Origin: Rhodoferax sp.
Lineage (GTDB): Bacteria; Pseudomonadota; Gammaproteobacteria; Burkholderiales; Burkholderiaceae_C
Direction: 5' to 3'
DNA length: 64,000 nucleotides
NCBI RefSeq assembly: GCF_013297935.1
Contig: NZ_JAAFIX010000002.1
Span: 248,001 to 312,000, forward strand
In this document: positions 18,302-31,250 of the stretch, piece after piece
How the letters are laid out: each line of letters starts with the position of its first letter
Position numbering within the stretch: the first letter of the stretch is position 1
Translations under genes and position numbers: made by a program
Notes under the pieces: model-generated
Database searches by the model: none
What the model saw: only the letters and a program-made list of their open reading frames with translations
What the model was told of the DNA's origin: nothing

Positions 18302-19993
18302 ATGACAAACCAGGAAATTCTGGCTCAATTCGGCCCCCGTGAATCCATGGAATACGACGTGGTTGTCGTGGGCGGCGGCCCCGGTGGCTTGTCCACTGCC
18401 ATTCGCTTGAAACAACTCGCCGCCGAGAAGGGCACCGATATCTCTGTGGTGGTCCTTGAAAAAGGCTCGGAGCCCGGTGCGCACATTTTGTCCGGCGCCA
18501 TCATGGACCCTAAAGCGCTCACCGAACTGATTCCCGACTGGAAGGCCTTGGGCGCCCCCCTGAACCAGCCGGTAACCGACGACGCCTACCTTTTCTTGAG
18601 TGAAAACTCGGGCTTCCGGGTGCCCAACATGGTGTTGCCCCCGTTCGCACACAACGATGGCAACTACATCATCAGCCTGGGCGCCGTCACCAAATGGCTG
18701 GCTGAGCAAGCTGAGAGTCTGGGCGTAGAAATCTTCCCCGGCTTCACGGCAGCTGAAGTGCTTTACAACGACGATGGTTCCGTCAAGGGTGTGGCCACGG
18801 GCAACCTGGGCGTAGGCAAAGACGGCGAGCCCACTGAAAACTTCCAACTCGGTATGGAGTTGCTAGGCAAATACACCGTGTTTGCCGAAGGCGCACGGGG
18901 CCACTTGGGCAAGCAGCTCATTGCCAAGTACAAACTCGACGAGGGCCGCGACCCGCAAAGCTTCGGCATTGGCATCAAAGAGTTGTGGGAAATTGACCCC
19001 AGCCGCCACAAGCCCGGCTTTGTGATGCACACCGCCGGCTGGCCCATGGAGTCCGACACCTATGGCGGCGCCTTTTTGTACCACCTTGAAGGCAACAAAG
19101 TCGCTCTAGGCTTTGTCACCGGCCTGGGCTACAGCAACCCCTACCTCAGCCCGTTTGAAGAGTTCCAGCGTTGGAAAACGCACCCGAACGTGCGCTACTA
19201 CTTTGAAAACGACAAGGGCGAAGTGACCGGCAAGCGCCTGTCGTATGGCGCGCGCGCCATCAATGCCAGCGGCATCAACGCTCTGCCCAAAACCGTGTTC
19301 CCCGGCGGCTGCCTGGTGGGCTGCAACGCCGGCTACCTCAATGTGAGCCGCATCAAAGGCAGCCACGCCGCCATCAAAACCGGCATGCTCGCCGCAGAGG
19401 CCGCCTTTGACGCCGTCGTGGCAGGCCGCCAGCACGATGAGCTGGGCGCCTACCCCGAGGCGTTCGAGAAGAGCTGGCTGCATACCGAGCTCAACAAAGA
19501 CCGCAACTTCAAAAACTGGTTCAAATACGGCCTGACCACCGCCACTCTAATGAACGGCTTTGAGCAGTTCGTCTTGCGCGGTCACATCCCCTGGACCTTG
19601 CGCCGCGAGAAGCCTGACCACGCTTACTTGAAGCCGGCCGCTGAGTGCAAGCCTATCGTCTACCCCAAGCCCGATGGCAAGCTCACCTTCGACCGCTTGA
19701 GCAGCGTGTTCATCAGCAACACCAACCACGAAGAGCAGCAGCCTGCGCACTTGACGCTCAAAGACGCATCGGTGCCGGTAAGCATCAACCTCGCCAAGTA
19801 CGCAGGCCCCGAGGCCCGCTACTGCCCGGCCGGAGTCTATGAATACGTGAAGAACGAAGACAACACCGACCGCCTGCAGATCAACGCGCAGAACTGCGTT
19901 CACTGCAAGACCTGCGACATCAAGGACCCGACCCAGAACATCGTCTGGGTCACGCCCGAAGGCGGCGGCGGCCCCAACTACGCGGGCATGTAA
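18302..19993 (+). CDS. Electron transfer flavoprotein-ubiquinone oxidoreductase
   Basis: This membrane-associated FAD and 4Fe-4S enzyme passes electrons from ETF (acyl-CoA and amine dehydrogenation) to ubiquinone. The 563-residue length is close to the family norm. The FAD motif VVVGGGPGGLS is near residue 20. A GCNAGYLNV stretch lies mid-protein, and the C-terminal cluster domain has CPAGVYEYV and CVHCKTCDIKDP cysteines. The start at 18302 gives MTNQEILAQFGPRESMEYD, as in homologues. It is divergent from an SDR gene across a palindromic operator. Confidence 0.95.
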   Translation: MTNQEILAQFGPRESMEYDVVVVGGGPGGLSTAIRLKQLAAEKGTDISVVVLEKGSEPGAHILSGAIMDPKALTELIPDWKALGAPLNQPVTDDAYLFLSENSGFRVPNMVLPPFAHNDGNYIISLGAVTKWLAEQAESLGVEIFPGFTAAEVLYNDDGSVKGVATGNLGVGKDGEPTENFQLGMELLGKYTVFAEGARGHLGKQLIAKYKLDEGRDPQSFGIGIKELWEIDPSRHKPGFVMHTAGWPMESDTYGGAFLYHLEGNKVALGFVTGLGYSNPYLSPFEEFQRWKTHPNVRYYFENDKGEVTGKRLSYGARAINASGINALPKTVFPGGCLVGCNAGYLNVSRIKGSHAAIKTGMLAAEAAFDAVVAGRQHDELGAYPEAFEKSWLHTELNKDRNFKNWFKYGLTTATLMNGFEQFVLRGHIPWTLRREKPDHAYLKPAAECKPIVYPKPDGKLTFDRLSSVFISNTNHEEQQPAHLTLKDASVPVSINLAKYAGPEARYCPAGVYEYVKNEDNTDRLQINAQNCVHCKTCDIKDPTQNIVWVTPEGGGGPNYAGM

Positions 19994-20052
19994 GCCAGGC
20001 GTTCACCACGGAAACGGGACCTCAGGGTCCCGTTTTTGTTTGCCCCAGGCAT

Positions 20053-20080
20053 TTGACAACTAGACCGACCGGTCTATAGA
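20053..20080 (+). promoter_or_regulatory. Sigma-70 promoter of tetR-like gene
   Basis: A consensus -35 TTGACA (20053-20058) and -10 TATAGA (20075-20080) are separated by 16 bp. The expected start point (20086-20088) falls almost on the ATG at 20089, so the transcript is probably leaderless. Confidence 0.75.
20061..20076. promoter_or_regulatory. TetR/NemR-type operator inside promoter
   Basis: TAGACC-GACC-GGTCTA is an inverted repeat of the NemR box form (TAGACC, 4-nt centre, GGTCTA). It occupies the spacer between the -35 and -10 elements, so bound repressor would block polymerase. Autoregulation by the adjacent TetR-family gene is likely. Confidence 0.75.
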
Positions 20081-20088
20081 ATTCATCT

Positions 20089-20709
20089 ATGCCCATCCGC
20101 AACGCACCATTACCTATTACAGACAGCAACCCGACGCCCACCAGAGACCGGTTAATTGCCGCCATGCTGAATGCCCTGCGACGCACCGGCTTTCACGGTG
20201 TGGGCTTGAGTGAGCTTTTGTCAGAAGCCGGTGCACCCAAGGGCGTGATGTACCACCACTTCCCCGGTGGCAAGTCTGAGTTAGCCATTGCCGCCATCGA
20301 CCTTGTCGTGAACCAGATCACCGCAGGACTGGCAAAACTCATGCAGCGACATGTGGACCCCGCCGACGCCCTGCAGGCCTGGATGGCATCAGCCCAGAAG
20401 CTGCTAGCTGGTAGCGGGTACCAACAAGGTTGTCCGCTGGCCTCCATGGCCTCGGAGTCCACGCCGGACGACATGGCCATTCGCGAAGCCCTGGCCAAGG
20501 GCTTCGGTCATATTCGCCAGCAACTGGGCTCAGCCCTCGAAAACGCGGGGGTCGCCCCCGCCCGCAGTGCCAACCTCGCTGCATTGATGGTGTCTGCATA
20601 CGAAGGCGCCCTCATCCAGGCCCGCGTGGCCGGGCAGGTGGACGCCATGCAAAACACCACTGATGCGCTGGTGGAACTAATCCGCCTCAGCCTCCCACCC
20701 CAACCATGA
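20089..20709 (+). CDS. TetR/AcrR-family transcriptional regulator
   Basis: The 206-residue protein has an N-terminal helix-turn-helix (RDRLIAAMLNALRRTGFHGV, then LLSEAGAPKGVMYHHF near residues 45-65), characteristic of TetR proteins. Its C-terminal ligand domain resembles the LmrA/YxaF group (GCPLASMASE). A NemR-like operator lies in its own promoter. It overlaps the following hydrolase by 4 bp (ATGA), so the two form one operon. The ligand is unknown; electrophiles are plausible by analogy with NemR-type sites only. Confidence 0.88.
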   Translation: MPIRNAPLPITDSNPTPTRDRLIAAMLNALRRTGFHGVGLSELLSEAGAPKGVMYHHFPGGKSELAIAAIDLVVNQITAGLAKLMQRHVDPADALQAWMASAQKLLAGSGYQQGCPLASMASESTPDDMAIREALAKGFGHIRQQLGSALENAGVAPARSANLAALMVSAYEGALIQARVAGQVDAMQNTTDALVELIRLSLPPQP

Positions 20710-21584
20710 ACGCCCAGCCCATGAACACACCCCAAGCAATCACCCTTAAAACCCGCGACGGACAGGACTTGCAGGCTCTGCGCTACCCCGCAACAGGGCA
20801 GATTAAGGGGAACTTGGTAGTCGCAGGTGCCACCGGTGTGCCGCAGTTGTTTTACAAAAACTTTGCGCTCTATGCCGCCCAACAGGGCTACAACACGCTG
20901 ACGGTGGATTACAGGGGCATTGGCTTGTCAAAGCAGGCTGACCTGCGCGGCTTTCGCATGGACTATCTGGATTGGGCGTTTCACGATGCCGCCGCCGCGG
21001 TGGAGGCTATGGCGGACGACACCCTGCCCCTCTTTATGGTGGGCCACTCATTCGGCGGGCATGCGTTCGGCTTGCTGCCCAACCATGACAAGGTGGCGCG
21101 CTTCTACACCTTCGCCACCGGAGCCGGCTGGCACGGCTGGATGCCTCGTGCCGAACAACTCAGGGTTTTATTGATGTGGCATGTGATCGGCCCCTTGCTC
21201 ACCCGCTGGAAAGGGTATCTGGCCTGGAGCAAGCTCCAAATGGGGGAAGACTTGCCACTGGGCGTTTATCGGGACTGGAAGCGCTGGTGCAAGTTTCCGC
21301 GCTACTTTTTTGATGACCCCACCATGCCCCACGTGGCGGGGCTATTCGGAAAAGTCCGCACTCCCATCGTCGCCGCGAATGCGACCGATGATCTCTGGGC
21401 GCCCCCGAGCTCCCGTGACGCATTCATGGCCGCTTACAGTAACACCACAGTGCGCACCATAGACATTGACCCGGCCCGCCAAGGCATAGGGCCCATTGGC
21501 CACATGGGGTACTTCCGCCGGCAAGCGCAACCTTTGTGGGGTGATGTGCTGCAATGGTTCGCAGAGCACCAGGCCCTGCGCTGA
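20706..21584 (+). CDS. Alpha/beta-fold hydrolase
   Basis: The 292-residue protein has the nucleophile elbow GHSFGG near residue 115, a preceding VDYRGIGLS strand-loop, and a late Asp (NATDDLWAP) and His (GPIGHMGYF) completing a Ser-Asp-His triad. It resembles a COG4757-type predicted hydrolase. No signal peptide is visible, so it is probably cytosolic. It is translationally coupled to the TetR regulator, suggesting it acts on, or detoxifies, the inducer. Substrate not predictable. Confidence 0.82.
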   Translation: MNAQPMNTPQAITLKTRDGQDLQALRYPATGQIKGNLVVAGATGVPQLFYKNFALYAAQQGYNTLTVDYRGIGLSKQADLRGFRMDYLDWAFHDAAAAVEAMADDTLPLFMVGHSFGGHAFGLLPNHDKVARFYTFATGAGWHGWMPRAEQLRVLLMWHVIGPLLTRWKGYLAWSKLQMGEDLPLGVYRDWKRWCKFPRYFFDDPTMPHVAGLFGKVRTPIVAANATDDLWAPPSSRDAFMAAYSNTTVRTIDIDPARQGIGPIGHMGYFRRQAQPLWGDVLQWFAEHQALR

Positions 21585-21586
21585 GT

Positions 21587-22309
21587 TCAGGGCTCGGAGA
21601 CCCGAGCGTCCAGCTCTGCGATACAGGCCACCATCTGTGCCCGGCACTGCTCCATCAAGGCGGGCATGTCGTCCAAGGTCATACCGGCAGTGGGAATCGG
21701 CGGTAGCGTTTTAATAATGATGTTGCCGCTGCGCCAGCGATTCAAACGCATGGTGCTTTTGTAGCTGCTGCAGCACAGCGGCACGATGGGCACGCCCGCG
21801 TTAATGGCCATCTGAAAGGCACCTTTCTTGAACGGCAGCAGGCCGCGACCCAGATTGCGGGTGCCCTCGGCAAACACCCAGATGGAGGTGTCCTGCTCCT
21901 GCATCACCCGGGTGGTGTGCAACATGGCTGCTTTGGCTTTGACCGCATTGCCGCGGTCAATCAAGATATTGCCGGCCAGCCAGTAAATCTGTCCGAAAAA
22001 CGGAATCCATTTCAGGCTCTTCTTGCCCAGCGACACGGTGCGCCGTGGCACGCTGTAACCCACCACAAACAAATCCCAGTTGGACTGGTGGTTGGCCACC
22101 ACCACAAACGGGTTCGCTAGTGACTTGAAGTCTTCCGTCTCCAGCCGCATCGACAGGCCGAGCAAGCGCAAAGCCGGGGCGGAATACATCCAACCACTCC
22201 AGCGCGAGTTGTCAGGGTTAAAGGGGCGGGCCAGACACACCACCAGATTAATCAAAGACGCGACCAGGAAGTGGATACCGATCAGCACCAGACGTAGTAA
22301 ATAAAGCAT
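21587..22309 (-). CDS. plsC: 1-acyl-sn-glycerol-3-phosphate acyltransferase
   Basis: This membrane enzyme acylates lysophosphatidate to phosphatidate, the substrate of CdsA. An N-terminal hydrophobic segment (LYLLRLVLIGIHFLV) is followed by the acyltransferase motif NHQSNWD (HX4D), the FFGQIYW block, and EGTRN near residue 150. The start is uncertain: ATG 22309 is used, while a GTG at 22363 would add 18 residues. Neither has a clear ribosome-binding site. It converges with the hydrolase (2-bp gap) and is divergent from gcvT. Confidence 0.9.
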   Translation of the reverse strand: MLYLLRLVLIGIHFLVASLINLVVCLARPFNPDNSRWSGWMYSAPALRLLGLSMRLETEDFKSLANPFVVVANHQSNWDLFVVGYSVPRRTVSLGKKSLKWIPFFGQIYWLAGNILIDRGNAVKAKAAMLHTTRVMQEQDTSIWVFAEGTRNLGRGLLPFKKGAFQMAINAGVPIVPLCCSSYKSTMRLNRWRSGNIIIKTLPPIPTAGMTLDDMPALMEQCRAQMVACIAELDARVSEP

Positions 22310-22379
22310 GCAGCAAAGGTAAAAACGGGCAAATGCCTGTCGGATAGTAACAAGTGCCTCCACCCGACTGCGGCTAGTT

Positions 22380-22385
22380 TAGAAT
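22380..22385 (+). promoter_or_regulatory. -10 element of gcvT operon
   Basis: TAGAAT with a TTT upstream lies about 7 bp before the first paired bases of the glycine riboswitch. This places the start of transcription near 22392, so the aptamer would begin almost at the 5' end. No good -35 was found. Confidence 0.45.
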
Positions 22386-22390
22386 CCAAC

Positions 22391-22645
22391 CCGTTCAGGA
22401 GAGAGCCCCGCCACGGGGCCGCCGAAGGCGCAGGACGGCTGATTGCAGCGGTCTGAACGCTCAGGCAAAAGGACTGACAAATGCCGGCAAGCACCAGTGC
22501 TGCCGGCAACACCCCACTGGAGAGAGTTTGCACCGCGCAGCGGCTTGCAAACCACCGAAGGAGCAACCCGCAGTCTGCGCACCCCACCCGGTGCACGCAG
22601 GCCCGGCGAATCTCTCAGGTAAAGCGGACAGCGGGGGCAGCACCG
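22391..22645 (+). promoter_or_regulatory. Tandem glycine riboswitch upstream of gcvT
   Basis: Two consecutive aptamers carry the conserved glycine motifs. Aptamer 1 (about 22391-22482) has CAGGAGAGAG, GCCGAAGGCGCA and CTCAGGCAAAAGGAC. Aptamer 2 (about 22510-22645) has TGGAGAGAG, ACCGAAGGAGCAA and TCTCAGGTAAAGCGGAC. Glycine binding is expected to raise expression of the glycine cleavage genes. The 360-bp space between plsC and gcvT is filled by this element and a following hairpin; no small gene is supported there. Confidence 0.95.
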
Positions 22646-22691
22646 GAGGGGCGCGATTTGGCGTTCGTCCGGGTTTGGATTGCCCCTCCGG
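22643..22691 (+). promoter_or_regulatory. Expression-platform hairpin of the gcvT riboswitch
   Basis: CCGGAGGGGC (22643-22652) and GCCCCTCCGG (22682-22691) are exact complements, with a 29-nt loop, right after the second aptamer. There is no T run, so it is more likely to affect translation or aptamer switching than to be a classical terminator. No clear ribosome-binding site precedes the gcvT ATG. Confidence 0.6.
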
Positions 22692-22723
22692 CGCCTTGCG
22701 CCGGGATTGTTTGGATCGCCGCC

Positions 22724-23884
22724 ATGTCCGCTTCTGACACAACCTTGTTGACCACGCCGCTCAACGCCCTGCACCTCGAACTCGGTGCCCGCATGGTGCC
22801 GTTTGCCGGCTATTCGATGCCGGTGCAATACCCCGCAGGCCTCATGGCCGAGCACCACCACACCCGCAAGGCGGCCGGCCTGTTTGATGTGTCCCACATG
22901 GGCCAGCTGCGCCTGAGCGGCCCCGACGCCTGCGCGGCGTTTGAGAGCCTGATGCCGGTCGACGTGATCGACCTCGCCGTAGGCAAGCAACGCTACGGCC
23001 TGCTGCTGACCGAAGAAGGCACCATCATCGATGACTTGATGTTCTTCAAACAGGCCCAAGACGAGCTCTTCGTCATCGTCAACGGAGCCTGCAAGGCGGG
23101 GGATATCGCCCACATCCAAGCCCGGATCGGCAGCCGCTGCCAAGTCACCCCCCTGCCCGACTACGCGCTGCTGGCCCTGCAAGGCCCCCAGGCGGTGACG
23201 GCGCTGGCCCGCTTGGCACCCGGGGTGGAAAAGCTCATTTTCATGACGGGTGGAGACTTCACGGTCGACACCGGCACCCAAAAGATCGACGTATTCCTCA
23301 CCCGCAGTGGCTACACGGGTGAAGACGGCTTTGAGATTTCGGTCCACAACGACCATGCCGAAGCCCTTGCCCGCGCCCTGCTGGCCCAGCCCGAAGTGCA
23401 GCCTATCGGCCTGGGTGCCCGCAACTCCCTGCGGCTGGAGGCCGGCCTGTGCCTGTATGGCAACGACATTGACACCACCACCACACCAGTCGAAGCGAGC
23501 CTGAACTGGGCCATGCAAAAGGTGCGCCGCACTGGTGGTGCGCGCGAAGGCGGCTTCCCTGGTGCTACAAAAATACTAGCTGCTCTCGCAGAATCTACGG
23601 GGGCTAGCGGCCAAAAAGGCACTAAAAAGCGGGTAGGTCTGGTTGCGCAGGAGCGCATTCCGGTGCGCGAGCACACCGAGCTGCAAGACGGTGCGGGCAA
23701 CCGCATCGGCGAAGTCACCAGCGGGCTACTCGGCCCCACCATCAACCAGTGCATTGCTATCGCTTACGTCGACGCTTCGCTGGCCGCGTTGGGCACCCCG
23801 GTAGTGGCCATCGTGCGCGGCAAGCCGGTGCCCATGGTGGTGAGCGCCATGCCCTTTGTGCCTACGAACTACTACCGCGGCTGA
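22724..23884 (+). CDS. gcvT: Glycine cleavage system T protein (aminomethyltransferase)
   Basis: The T protein transfers the one-carbon unit from the H-protein-bound aminomethyl group to tetrahydrofolate, releasing ammonia. The 386-residue protein shows [20 protein letters not shown] and the late REHTELQ and IGEVTSG blocks. ATG 22724 gives MSASDTTLL; the longer open frame crosses the riboswitch and is rejected. Residues 281-301 are encoded by a copy of the interspersed repeat ([13 protein letters not shown] region). This lengthens a variable loop between GGFPGA and KRVGLVA without breaking the frame. First gene of gcvT-gcvH-gcvP. Confidence 0.96.
   Translation: MSASDTTLLTTPLNALHLELGARMVPFAGYSMPVQYPAGLMAEHHHTRKAAGLFDVSHMGQLRLSGPDACAAFESLMPVDVIDLAVGKQRYGLLLTEEGTIIDDLMFFKQAQDELFVIVNGACKAGDIAHIQARIGSRCQVTPLPDYALLALQGPQAVTALARLAPGVEKLIFMTGGDFTVDTGTQKIDVFLTRSGYTGEDGFEISVHNDHAEALARALLAQPEVQPIGLGARNSLRLEAGLCLYGNDIDTTTTPVEASLNWAMQKVRRTGGAREGGFPGATKILAALAESTGASGQKGTKKRVGLVAQERIPVREHTELQDGAGNRIGEVTSGLLGPTINQCIAIAYVDASLAALGTPVVAIVRGKPVPMVVSAMPFVPTNYYRG
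23564..23626 (+). repeat. Interspersed palindromic repeat, copy B (inside gcvT)
   Basis: A full-length plus-orientation copy (GCTAC-AAAAATAC-TAGCTGCT, GGGGGCTAGC, ending GGCACTAAA). It is translated in frame as gcvT residues 281-301 with no stop codon. The ends match intergenic copies, so this is a repeat insertion within a gene rather than chance similarity. Confidence 0.85.
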
Positions 23885-24006
23885 TACGAGACAGCTTGGC
23901 GCCGGAAACCGCACTTTCAGCCGCTACAGTGGCGTCTGGCAGGTTCCAGTTCCGGTGGTTCAACCCTTTATCGCAAACCCTTAATTTCAAGTTTCAGGAG
24001 AACGTT

Positions 24007-24378
24007 ATGTCTATCAAATACACAGCCGATCACGAATGGCTCAAGATCGAAGGCGATATCGCCACCGTCGGCATCACCCACCACGCGCAAGACGCGCTGG
24101 GCGATGTGGTGTTCGTTGACCTGCCCGCCGTGGGCGCCAGCATCGACGCCAAGGCCGTGGCCGGCGTGGTCGAATCGGTGAAAGCCGCTGCCGACGTGTA
24201 CATGCCCGTCACCGGCGAAATCCTTGAGGTCAACGAAACCCTGCGCGATGACCCCTCGCTGGCCAACACCGACCCGCTGGGCGCCGGCTGGTTCTTCAAG
24301 GTCAAGCTGTCCAACCCGGCCGAACTCGACGGTCTGATGGACGAGACCAGCTACACCGCGTTTTCCGCCAACGCGTAA
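24007..24378 (+). CDS. gcvH: Glycine cleavage system H protein
   Basis: This lipoyl carrier protein shuttles the aminomethyl group between P, T and L proteins. The 123-residue length is normal. It starts [12 protein letters not shown] and carries the lipoylation motif with Lys in [11 protein letters not shown] (near residue 61), then [16 protein letters not shown] element precedes the ATG at 24007; the longer open frame upstream is rejected. A 122-bp spacer separates it from gcvT. Confidence 0.97.
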   Translation: MSIKYTADHEWLKIEGDIATVGITHHAQDALGDVVFVDLPAVGASIDAKAVAGVVESVKAAADVYMPVTGEILEVNETLRDDPSLANTDPLGAGWFFKVKLSNPAELDGLMDETSYTAFSANA

Positions 24379-24483
24379 CGCCGCACCGGCGCTGTGCAGG
24401 CACCACCTGCGCAGCTCCCCGGGGCTCACCTTGAACCAGTGAACAACCCGATAGCCCGCCCACCACCGAACCCACCGACCGCC

Positions 24484-27408
<2,925 letters not shown>

Positions 27409-27489
27409 AAGGAATCTTTGCACCACTGAAACTGGTTTTCAGGGCGGCTGTGCATTGCATGCCGCCGCCCTCGCCGGGCTAGCCCCGGC

Positions 27490-27690
27490 ATCGCAGCGGG
27501 AGAGCCTGCCGCCCACCCGGGCAGCAGCGCCGAAGGAGCAACCACCCCGGAAACTCTCAGGCACCCAGGACCGCTGCGATCGTTTGCACTCTGAAGAGCT
27601 GCCGTGGACTTGTCACCCGGCACACCGCAGGAGCAAGCCCCCGGCCCACCCGGCAGGGGGTGAATCTCTCAGGTCTCAAACAGAGGGGGC
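27490..27690 (+). promoter_or_regulatory. Tandem glycine riboswitch upstream of FAD dehydrogenase-sdaA
   Basis: Aptamer 1 (about 27490-27580) is closed by ATCGCAGC / GCTGCGAT and contains GGGAGAG, CGCCGAAGGAGCAA and CTCTCAGGCA. Aptamer 2 (about 27581-27690) contains TGAAGAGC, CGCAGGAGCAAG and AATCTCTCAGGT. Together they match the tandem glycine riboswitch. The 345-bp stretch between gcvP and the next gene holds this element, a GC-rich hairpin just after gcvP (27443-27470) and the switch hairpin downstream. No gene is seen. Confidence 0.93.
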
Positions 27691-27691
27691 G

Positions 27692-27717
27692 CGCCTGGCA
27701 CGCAGTGTGCACAGGCG
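27692..27717 (+). promoter_or_regulatory. Hairpin after the second glycine riboswitch
   Basis: CGCCTG-GCAC, a GCAGT loop, GTGC-A-CAGGCG forms a strong stem immediately after aptamer 2. TTCCCTTGTTT follows. It is a candidate expression platform. The GAAAGAG ribosome-binding site of the next gene lies 25 nt further on. Confidence 0.55.
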
Positions 27718-27753
27718 TGTTCCCTTGTTTGCGACACACCTGAAAGAGCTCTC

Positions 27754-28977
27754 ATGAAACACATAGCCATCATCGGCGGCGGCATCACCGGCGTCACCAG
27801 CGCCTACACCCTGGCCAAGGCCGGCTACCGGGTCACCCTGATCGAAAAAAACCGCTACGCGGGCATGGAAACGTCGTACGCCAACGGCGGCCAGCTCTCG
27901 GCCTCTAACGCCGAGGTCTGGACCCACCCCAGCACCCTGGTAAAGGGCCTGAAGTGGATGTTCACCAAGGACGCGCCCCTCCTCATGAACCCCGCCCCCA
28001 CCTGGCACAAGCTGAGCTGGATGACCGAGTTTGTGGCCTCCATCCCCAAGTACCGCGAGAACACCGAAGCCACCACCCGCCTGGCCATTGCGGCGCGCGA
28101 GCACCTGTTCGCCTGGGCGCAAGCCGAGGGCATTGACTTCGACCACCAGCGCAAGGGCATCTTGCACATCTACCGCAACAAGGCAGGTTTTGAGCACGCG
28201 GGCAAAGTCTCTACCATGCTGGCCGCGGGTGGCCTGCAGCGCCGCACTGTCACGCCGGAAGAGATGCGCTATATCGAGCCCACCCTGCAAGGCAGCTACT
28301 ACGGCGGCTACTACACCGAGAGCGACTCCACCGGCGACATCCACAAGTTCACCCACGGCCTGTCGCAAGCCTGCGCCCGCCTGGGCGTGACCACGCTTTA
28401 CGGCCACCAAGTGGCCAGCGCCAGCACCGACGGCACAGTGGCTACCCTGGAGCTGCAACACGAGGGTGGCACCGAGGCCCACCGGTTCGACGGCGTGGTG
28501 GTGTGCGCCGGTGTACACGGCCGCGGCATTGCGGCGCAGCTGGGCGACCGGCTGAACATTTATCCGGTCAAGGGTTATTCGATCACCGTGCAGCTCAACG
28601 ACGAGGCCAGCCAGCAAGCCGCCCCGTGGGTCAGCCTCTTGGACGACGAAACCAAGCTGGTGACCAGCCGCTTAGGCGCAGACCGCTTCCGCGTAGCAGG
28701 CACTGCGGAGTACAACGGCATTGACTACGACATTCGCGCTGACCGCATCCGCCCGCTGATCGCTTGGGTCAACCAGCTCTTCCCCGGTGTGAACACGCGC
28801 CGCTGCGAACCCTGGGCCGGCCTGCGCCCCATGATGCCGAACATGATGCCCCGCGTGGGCCCTGGCAAACGCAACAACGTGTTCTACAACACCGGCCACG
28901 GGCACCTGGGCTGGACGCTCTCGGCCATCACCGCCCACCAGTTGGCCGGGCATGTGCACCAGCACTTGCCGGCCTGA
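27754..28977 (+). CDS. dadA: FAD-dependent D-amino-acid dehydrogenase, glycine-riboswitch controlled
   Basis: The 407-residue flavoprotein begins with IAIIGGGITGVTSAY (FAD fold) and LIEKNRYAGMETSYANGG, which matches DadA-type D-amino-acid dehydrogenases. The C-terminal GLRPMMPNMMPRVG and NTGHGHLGWTLS complete the family pattern. These enzymes oxidise D-amino acids to keto acids and donate electrons to the respiratory chain. The glycine riboswitch and the following serine deaminase gene suggest a link to glycine or serine turnover. The exact substrate (D-Ala, D-Ser or glycine) is not readable. The GAAAGAG element precedes the ATG. Confidence 0.85.
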   Translation: MKHIAIIGGGITGVTSAYTLAKAGYRVTLIEKNRYAGMETSYANGGQLSASNAEVWTHPSTLVKGLKWMFTKDAPLLMNPAPTWHKLSWMTEFVASIPKYRENTEATTRLAIAAREHLFAWAQAEGIDFDHQRKGILHIYRNKAGFEHAGKVSTMLAAGGLQRRTVTPEEMRYIEPTLQGSYYGGYYTESDSTGDIHKFTHGLSQACARLGVTTLYGHQVASASTDGTVATLELQHEGGTEAHRFDGVVVCAGVHGRGIAAQLGDRLNIYPVKGYSITVQLNDEASQQAAPWVSLLDDETKLVTSRLGADRFRVAGTAEYNGIDYDIRADRIRPLIAWVNQLFPGVNTRRCEPWAGLRPMMPNMMPRVGPGKRNNVFYNTGHGHLGWTLSAITAHQLAGHVHQHLPA

Positions 28978-29011
28978 TACCTCCCTCCTCTACCGCTCTT
29001 AGGAAACCACC

Positions 29012-30400
<1,389 letters not shown>

Positions 30401-30407
30401 ATAAGCG

Positions 30408-31091
30408 TCAAGCCAGCGCGTTGCGCACGATGGCGGCGCGCAGGCGGGTCAGCTCTTCCACACCCAAGATGTCGCGCAGCTGGGCCACCACGCGGCTGAC
30501 GGCGGCTACATCGGTGATGGGCTCGCCTTCCCACTCGGTGCCCATGTGTTCGGTGCCCAGCACTTCGGCGAACTGGCGGTAGGTTTCCTGCATACGGCCC
30601 ATGTGGCCCTCGCCCTCCGGGAACAAGCGCTCGGCTCTGTCGTTAGCGCCTATGCGGCGCAGTGCTCGCTCAAAAGGTTCCAGCCGGGCCTCTACATCGC
30701 GGGTGATCCAGAGCACGTATTTCTGTTTGATCTGCAGCAAGCGGTCAGAGTGGTCCAGCGCCTCTTGCGTGGGGCCTTCGCGGAACAGAGTGCGCAATGC
30801 GGACAAGACTTCGGCCACATAGTCCTCGCAAAAGGCCACGTGCTTGTCAAAAGCAACCGACGCCATGTGCGAGCCTGCTGCAAGAGAAAAGCGCTGCTCG
30901 GACTCGGAGAGCTGTTGCTCCTGCCGGCGCTGGCTCTGCTGTCGCAAGATATCGACTACCAAAGCAGACAGGGCGCCGAAGATCGGTATGGCAGCCAGCG
31001 TTTGCACCAATTCCCCATGCGGCAGCAACAGCACCACCCCGATGGCGAGGGCCACCACCATCCACAAAGCTCCTGTGTGTTTCGCTTGCAT
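30408..31091 (-). CDS. Membrane-anchored hypothetical protein
   Basis: The protein of about 227 residues starts at ATG 31091 and has two hydrophobic segments near the N-terminus (ALWMVVALAIGVVLLL and an IFGALSALVV segment). A Gln/Arg/Glu-rich helical stretch (RQQSQRRQEQQLSESEQR) follows, then a soluble helical domain containing FRE, DHSDRLLQIKQKYVLW and ILGVEELTRLR. No known domain is recognised. It converges with sdaA (7-bp gap). A function cannot be assigned. Confidence 0.75.
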   Translation of the reverse strand: MQAKHTGALWMVVALAIGVVLLLPHGELVQTLAAIPIFGALSALVVDILRQQSQRRQEQQLSESEQRFSLAAGSHMASVAFDKHVAFCEDYVAEVLSALRTLFREGPTQEALDHSDRLLQIKQKYVLWITRDVEARLEPFERALRRIGANDRAERLFPEGEGHMGRMQETYRQFAEVLGTEHMGTEWEGEPITDVAAVSRVVAQLRDILGVEELTRLRAAIVRNALA

Positions 31092-31250
31092 ACCGCTCCC
31101 GGTTGAGATTTTCTGCCCCGAATGTAGCGCCTCGTGGCGCGCAAACAGCTTGCACCTCCGCAACAAAGGTTTACGCAGATTTGCAAAGCAAGCAATCAGG
31201 CTTTACGGGCGGCGAAGACCATGGGGGTCCCTTAACTTGGAAACATTCCA

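Noticed and set aside
20398..20422. GCTGCTAGCTGGTAGCGGG in the tetR-like gene as another repeat copy
   Set aside because: Only the short GCTGCTAGC word matches; the GCTAY start and GGGCTAGC arm at the right spacing are absent.
22481..22723. Open frame extending gcvT upstream
   Set aside because: It overlaps the glycine riboswitch aptamers; the protein family starts at [13 protein letters not shown] sequence (22724).
27443..27470. Terminator after gcvP
   Set aside because: A GC-rich stem (GGGCGGC/GCCGCC) is present but lacks a T run and adjoins the second riboswitch; its role could not be decided.
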